Source of the DNA: DATJPD01 sp036394195
GTDB taxonomy: Bacteria; Pseudomonadota; Alphaproteobacteria; CACIAM-22H2
Direction: 5' to 3'
NCBI GenBank assembly: GCA_036394195.1
Contig: DASWFO010000299.1
Span: 1-17,022 of the forward strand
DNA length: 17,022 bases
Shown here one piece after another: positions 13,967 through 17,022 of this stretch. The stretch's first letter is position 1. Each line of letters begins with the position of its first letter. The notes beneath the pieces are model-generated. The model saw only the letters and a list, made by a program, of their open reading frames with translations, did not search any database and was not told the DNA's origin. The translations under genes and the position numbers were made by a program.

Positions 13967-14293
13967 ATGACAGTGGCTGATGGAAATCTCCGTTCTATGG
14001 TCGAAGCTTCGAGCTCCGGCATGAGCCGCCGCGCCGAGGATCAGACGATCATTCCCGCCGCCGCGGGACTGCCGCCTCCGACCACCAAGCGCTGGGTGAT
14101 CCGGCGCAAGGCCGCCGTGGTTTCGGCGGTGCGCGCCGGCGTGCTCACGCTCGAAGAAGCCTGCCAGCGTTATCACCTGTCGGTTGAGGAGTTCCTGTCC
14201 TGGCAGCGGCTGATCGACCGGCATGGGATGCGCGGACTGCGCGCCACCCGGTTGCAGGATTACCGGCTGCAGCGGCCGCTTCAGACCGGCTGA
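13967..14293 (+). CDS. sciP: DUF1153 / SciP-type CtrA inhibitory protein
   Basis: In Caulobacter, SciP binds CtrA and DNA and blocks CtrA-dependent transcription in swarmer cells, including flagellar genes. The conserved block LPPPTTKRWVIRRKAAVVSA followed by VRAGVLTLEEACQRYHLSVE and EFLSWQRLIDRHGMRGLRAT is diagnostic of DUF1153, a compact helix-turn-helix protein of about 90 residues; here it occupies roughly residues 36-101 of 108. The start is uncertain. The frame is open from TTG 13949, with ATGs at 13958, 13967 and 13997. If the -10 at 13954 is right, only 13967 or later is transcribed, and 13967 would be nearly leaderless; I chose 13967, but 13997 is equally fair. The N-terminal ~35 residues are poorly conserved. 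It sits between the hook genes and fliF, as I recall for Caulobacter, and its CtrA-like box suggests a negative feedback loop. Confidence 0.9.
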   Translation: MTVADGNLRSMVEASSSGMSRRAEDQTIIPAAAGLPPPTTKRWVIRRKAAVVSAVRAGVLTLEEACQRYHLSVEEFLSWQRLIDRHGMRGLRATRLQDYRLQRPLQTG

Positions 14294-14304
14294 GCCCTCT
14301 CTCG

Positions 14305-14327
14305 CGGATGCCCAAGGCCGGCATCCG
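14305..14327 (+). terminator. Hairpin after sciP
   Basis: CGGATGCC, loop CAAGGCC, GGCATCCG is a perfect 8-bp stem 11 nt past the sciP stop. Only TTCC follows, so termination may be partial or rho-assisted. Confidence 0.55.
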
Positions 14328-14367
14328 TTCCATCGTCCGGCACTGCGACGCCTCGCAAAGCCCAACC

Positions 14368-14403
14368 CGGCAAATTCTTCCCCGAACCCGGCAAAAACTG
14401 CCG
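14368..14403. promoter_or_regulatory. Paired FlbD (ftr)-like inverted repeats upstream of fliF
   Basis: CGGCAAATTCTTCCC (14368-14382) and CGGCAAAAACTGCCG (14389-14403) lie 21 bases apart. There is no sigma-54 promoter downstream, unlike the three other pairs. In Caulobacter FlbD represses fliF through an ftr site, so repression is the natural reading here. Confidence 0.65.
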
Positions 14404-14408
14404 AATTC

Positions 14409-14444
14409 TTAACTGCTCATTCATCCCTAAAGTTTTAAGATAAT
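14409..14444 (+). promoter_or_regulatory. Candidate CtrA-dependent fliF promoter
   Basis: TTAA-N7-TTCA at 14409-14423 is a weak CtrA-like box, and GATAAT at 14439-14444 resembles a -10 element. The region is AT-rich, with further CTAA and TTAA at 14427 and 14435. The second FlbD-like repeat ends five bases upstream, close enough to interfere. The call is tentative. Confidence 0.35.
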
Positions 14445-14509
14445 TCCATCAATTCCGGGCGTTGACCAAGCGTCCGTGTGTTGGCTGGGTTTATCACCGG
14501 GGTGAACAC

Positions 14510-16183
14510 GTGGGCGATTTACTGGAAAATCTGCGTCGTCTGGGTCCCGTCAGGGTGGCGCTGCTCGGCGGCGTGGTCCTGGGCATGATCGCCTTCTTCT
14601 TCTTCATCTCGACGCGCCTCACCGCCCCCCCGATGAGCCTGCTGTTCGGCGAGTTGTCGCCCCAGGATGCAACCCAGGTCGTGGCCAAGCTCGACAGCGA
14701 GGCCGTTCCCTACGAGCTGCGCGGCGGCGGCACGCAGATTTGGGTCCCGCAGGACCGGGCGCTGAAGCTGCGCATGTCCCTCGCCGAGTCGGGCGGCATG
14801 CCCCATGGCGGTTCGGTCGGCTACGAGCTGTTCGACAAGGGCGACACCATCGGGGCGACCAATTTCGTCCAGAACCTGAACCTCGTCCGGGCCCTCGAGG
14901 GTGAGCTCGAGCGCACCATCTCGTCGCTGAGCCCGGTGTCGGCAGCGCGCGTCCACCTGGTGCTGCCGCGGCGCGACCTGTTCAGCCGCGAGAAGCAGGA
15001 GCCGACCGCATCGGTGGTGGTGAAGATGCGCGAGGCGGGCCGCCTGGCCCGCGGGCAGATCCAGGCCATCCAGAACCTCGTCGCGGGTGCGGTGCCCAGC
15101 ATGAAGCCGATGCACGTCTCCCTGATCGACGACAAGGGCACGTTGCTCGCCCGCGGCACCACGGACGAGAACGACCCGCAGACCATTGCCACGAACTCGG
15201 AAGAGATGCGGCGCAATTACGAGCAAGGTGTCGTACGCAAAGTCGAGGAATTGCTCGAGCGCGCCGTCGGCCCCGGCAAGGTGCGCGCCGACGTCCACGC
15301 GGATCTCAATTTCGACCGGATCGTCACCAACACCGAGAGCTTCGATCCCGACGGCCAGGTCGTCCGTTCGACTCAGACCGTGACCGAGAACTCGGATTCG
15401 GCGGAGGCGAACCAGAACAATGCCGTCACCGTCGCCAATAACCTCCCCGGTGGTGGCGACCAGAATGCGACCGGCGGCCAGAACACCGCACGCAATACGC
15501 GCAGCGAAGAGACGGTCAATTACGAGATCACCAAGACGACGCGCAGCCACGTGCAGGAAATCGGCAGCGTCCGACGCCTCTCGGTGGCGGTCATCGTCGA
15601 TGGCACCACCGCGAGCAATCCCGACGGCACCAAGACCTACACGCCGCGGGCGGCTGACGAGATGCAGCGCCTGACGGCGGTCGTCCGCTCCGCGATCGGC
15701 TTCGACGAGAAGCGCGGCGACTCGCTCGACGTGGTGAACCTGCCCTTCGTCGTCGCGGACGTGCCCGAAATCCAGCCCGACGCTAGCTTCTTCGGCCTCG
15801 GCCTGGCCAAGCAGGATTACTTCCGCGTCGCCGAGATCCTCGTCCTCGGCATCGTCGCCATCCTGGTGATCATGCTGGTCGCCCGCCCGATGATCCGCCA
15901 CATCTTCACGCCGCCGGAGATCAAGGCGATCGAGGTCGAGCAGGCGAAAGCCAAGGCGCAGATCGAGATGCAGGCGATGGCGCCGGCACTGGCCGGCCCC
16001 GAGATCGATCCCCTGCTCGGGGTTCCGCGCCAGAACCAGGTCACCGCTGACGACCTCATTGACCTTGCCCGCGTGGAAGGCCGCGTGAAGGCCTCCTCGA
16101 TGAAGAAGATCGGTGAAATCGTCGAGAAGCATCCGGACGAGGCCGTAGCCATCCTGCGGACCTGGATGTATCAAGAAGGTTGA
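14510..16183 (+). CDS. fliF: Flagellar MS-ring protein FliF
   Basis: FliF forms the membrane ring that houses the export gate and carries the C-ring. From GTG 14510 it is 557 residues, normal for the family. The N-terminus MGDLLENLRRLGPVRVALLG leads into the first membrane helix (about 15-36, rich in Phe/Ile). The periplasmic ring-building domains follow (PMSLLFGELSPQDATQVVAK, GATNFVQNLNLVRALEGELE and RTISSLSPVSAARVHLVLP). A Gln/Asn/Thr-rich low-complexity stretch is near 295-335. The second helix (about 443-462) is LVLGIVAILVIMLVARPMI. The cytoplasmic FliG-binding tail ends EKHPDEAVAILRTWMYQEG. The frame stays open to a TTG at 14462, but GTG 14510 has a GGGGTGA ribosome site and removes 16 residues not seen in relatives. 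It is followed after 62 bases by fliG. Confidence 0.96.
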   Translation: MGDLLENLRRLGPVRVALLGGVVLGMIAFFFFISTRLTAPPMSLLFGELSPQDATQVVAKLDSEAVPYELRGGGTQIWVPQDRALKLRMSLAESGGMPHGGSVGYELFDKGDTIGATNFVQNLNLVRALEGELERTISSLSPVSAARVHLVLPRRDLFSREKQEPTASVVVKMREAGRLARGQIQAIQNLVAGAVPSMKPMHVSLIDDKGTLLARGTTDENDPQTIATNSEEMRRNYEQGVVRKVEELLERAVGPGKVRADVHADLNFDRIVTNTESFDPDGQVVRSTQTVTENSDSAEANQNNAVTVANNLPGGGDQNATGGQNTARNTRSEETVNYEITKTTRSHVQEIGSVRRLSVAVIVDGTTASNPDGTKTYTPRAADEMQRLTAVVRSAIGFDEKRGDSLDVVNLPFVVADVPEIQPDASFFGLGLAKQDYFRVAEILVLGIVAILVIMLVARPMIRHIFTPPEIKAIEVEQAKAKAQIEMQAMAPALAGPEIDPLLGVPRQNQVTADDLIDLARVEGRVKASSMKKIGEIVEKHPDEAVAILRTWMYQEG

Positions 16184-16245
16184 TCGCCGTTAACCAAACA
16201 GCAGAAACGCCGTTTAAAACAAAAACGACCCGGATTTGACCCGCC

Positions 16246-17022
16246 ATGCGCGTCCGCGAAGACTACCGAACGCTGACCGGCCCTGAGAAGGCGGCCATCC
16301 TGATGCTCGCCATCGGCGAAGAACATGCCGCCAAGCTGTTCGCGCTGATGGACGACGAAGAGATCAAAGAGCTCTCGCAGACCATGTCGAACCTCGGCAC
16401 GGTCCACTCCTCGATCATCGAGCGCCTGTTCGTCGAATTCGCCGACCAGATCTCGTCGACCGGTTCGCTGGTCGGCACCTTCGACTCGACCGAGCGCTTG
16501 CTCGAGAAGGTGCTGGGCAAGGACCGCGTCGACAACATCATGGAGGAGATCCGCGGTCCCGCCGGCCGGACGATGTGGGACAAGCTCGCCAACGTGAACG
16601 AAGGCGTTCTGGCGAACTTCCTGAAGAACGAATACCCGCAGACGGTGGCGGTGGTGCTGTCGAAGATCAAGCCCGAGCACGCGGCGCGCGTCCTGGGGCA
16701 GCTGCCGGAAGCGTTCGCGATGGAAGTGATCATGCGAATGCTGCGGATGGAGTCGGTGCAGAAGGAGATCCTGGACGACGTCGAGCGCACCTTGCGCTCG
16801 GAGTTCATGAGCAACCTCGCCCGCACGACGCGGCGCGACCCGCACGAATCGATGGCGGAGATCTTCAACAGCCTCGACCGCACGACCGAGAGCCGCTTCA
16901 TCGCGGCCCTTGAGGAGCGCAACCGGGACTCGGCGGAGCGGATCAAGGCGCTGATGTTCACGTTCGAGGATCTGGGGCGGCTCGACCCCGGCAGCGTGCA
17001 GACGCTGCTCCGCAACGTCGAC
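16246..17022 (+). CDS. fliG: Flagellar motor switch protein FliG, C-terminus cut by window end
   Basis: FliG links FliF to the C-ring and transmits torque from the stator. The first 259 residues are visible and open to the window edge. The FliF-binding N-domain is LTGPEKAAILMLAIGEEHAA onward (about 9-50). The middle domain has the EHPQ-type motif as EYPQTVAVVLSKIKPEHAAR (about 129-148), followed by VLGQLPEAFAMEVIMRMLRM. LMFTFEDLGRLDPGSVQTLL near the end is a typical C-domain entry. The charged torque helix near the C-terminus is beyond the window. An in-frame TGA at 16237 fixes ATG 16246 as the first possible start; the ribosome site is weak. The 62-base gap after fliF holds two TTAA tetramers (16190 and 16214) not spaced as a CtrA box. 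It is probably co-transcribed with fliF. Confidence 0.95.
   Translation, partial: MRVREDYRTLTGPEKAAILMLAIGEEHAAKLFALMDDEEIKELSQTMSNLGTVHSSIIERLFVEFADQISSTGSLVGTFDSTERLLEKVLGKDRVDNIMEEIRGPAGRTMWDKLANVNEGVLANFLKNEYPQTVAVVLSKIKPEHAARVLGQLPEAFAMEVIMRMLRMESVQKEILDDVERTLRSEFMSNLARTTRRDPHESMAEIFNSLDRTTESRFIAALEERNRDSAERIKALMFTFEDLGRLDPGSVQTLLRNVD

Noticed and set aside
14462..14509. A TTG start for FliF 16 codons upstream
   Set aside because: GTG 14510 has a better ribosome site, and the protein then starts like relatives of this family.
14519..16174. A 551-aa reverse-strand reading frame opposite fliF
   Set aside because: The forward strand encodes an unmistakable FliF. The reverse product is Asp/His/Arg/Leu-rich and has no family features.

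Overview
The window is a GC-rich, densely coding stretch of an alphaproteobacterial flagellar locus. Evidence for the class: a DUF1153/SciP-type CtrA-inhibitor gene, TTAG-N7-TTAA sites like CtrA boxes, sigma-54 promoters paired with FlbD-like inverted repeats, and the gene order fliK-flgD-flgE-(hook-like)-sciP-fliF-fliG, which resembles Caulobacter as I recall it. A finer placement (Rhodospirillales-like, perhaps) is only a guess. No tRNA, rRNA, CRISPR array, insertion sequence or integrase was seen.

Layout. (1) 1-4047 is a probable glycan module. A TPR/GT41 (O-GlcNAc-transferase-like) gene reads leftward and is cut by the window start. A second TPR/GT41 gene diverges rightward (1434-3308). 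A small formyltransferase-fold protein follows (3388-4047). (2) 4048-7258 holds three tandem 270-residue flagellin genes. The first has a CtrA-like promoter in an AT-rich island; the second and third have sigma-54 promoters preceded by paired CGGCA-N5-TGCCG repeats. All three share a 19-nt leader motif. Flagellins 1 and 2 end in double hairpins. (3) 7444-7665 is a 73-residue protein of unknown function. (4) 7770-13862 is a hook operon, fliK-flgD-flgE plus a second, divergent hook-like gene, again behind a repeat pair and a sigma-54 promoter. (5) 13927-14293 is sciP with a CtrA-like box. (6) 14368-17022 is fliF and the start of fliG, with another repeat pair but no sigma-54 site.

Together the genes build the MS ring and switch (FliF, FliG), the hook and its length control (FlgE, FlgD, FliK) and the filament (three flagellins). 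The regulatory sites suggest the Caulobacter-type cascade: CtrA acts on early genes and on sciP, SciP restrains CtrA, and FlbD with sigma-54 drives hook and late flagellins while possibly repressing fliF. The two TPR glycosyltransferases and the formyltransferase beside the flagellins are candidates for modifying them. That link rests on position and family only. Long reverse-strand reading frames opposite the real genes are GC-rich shadows and were left out.
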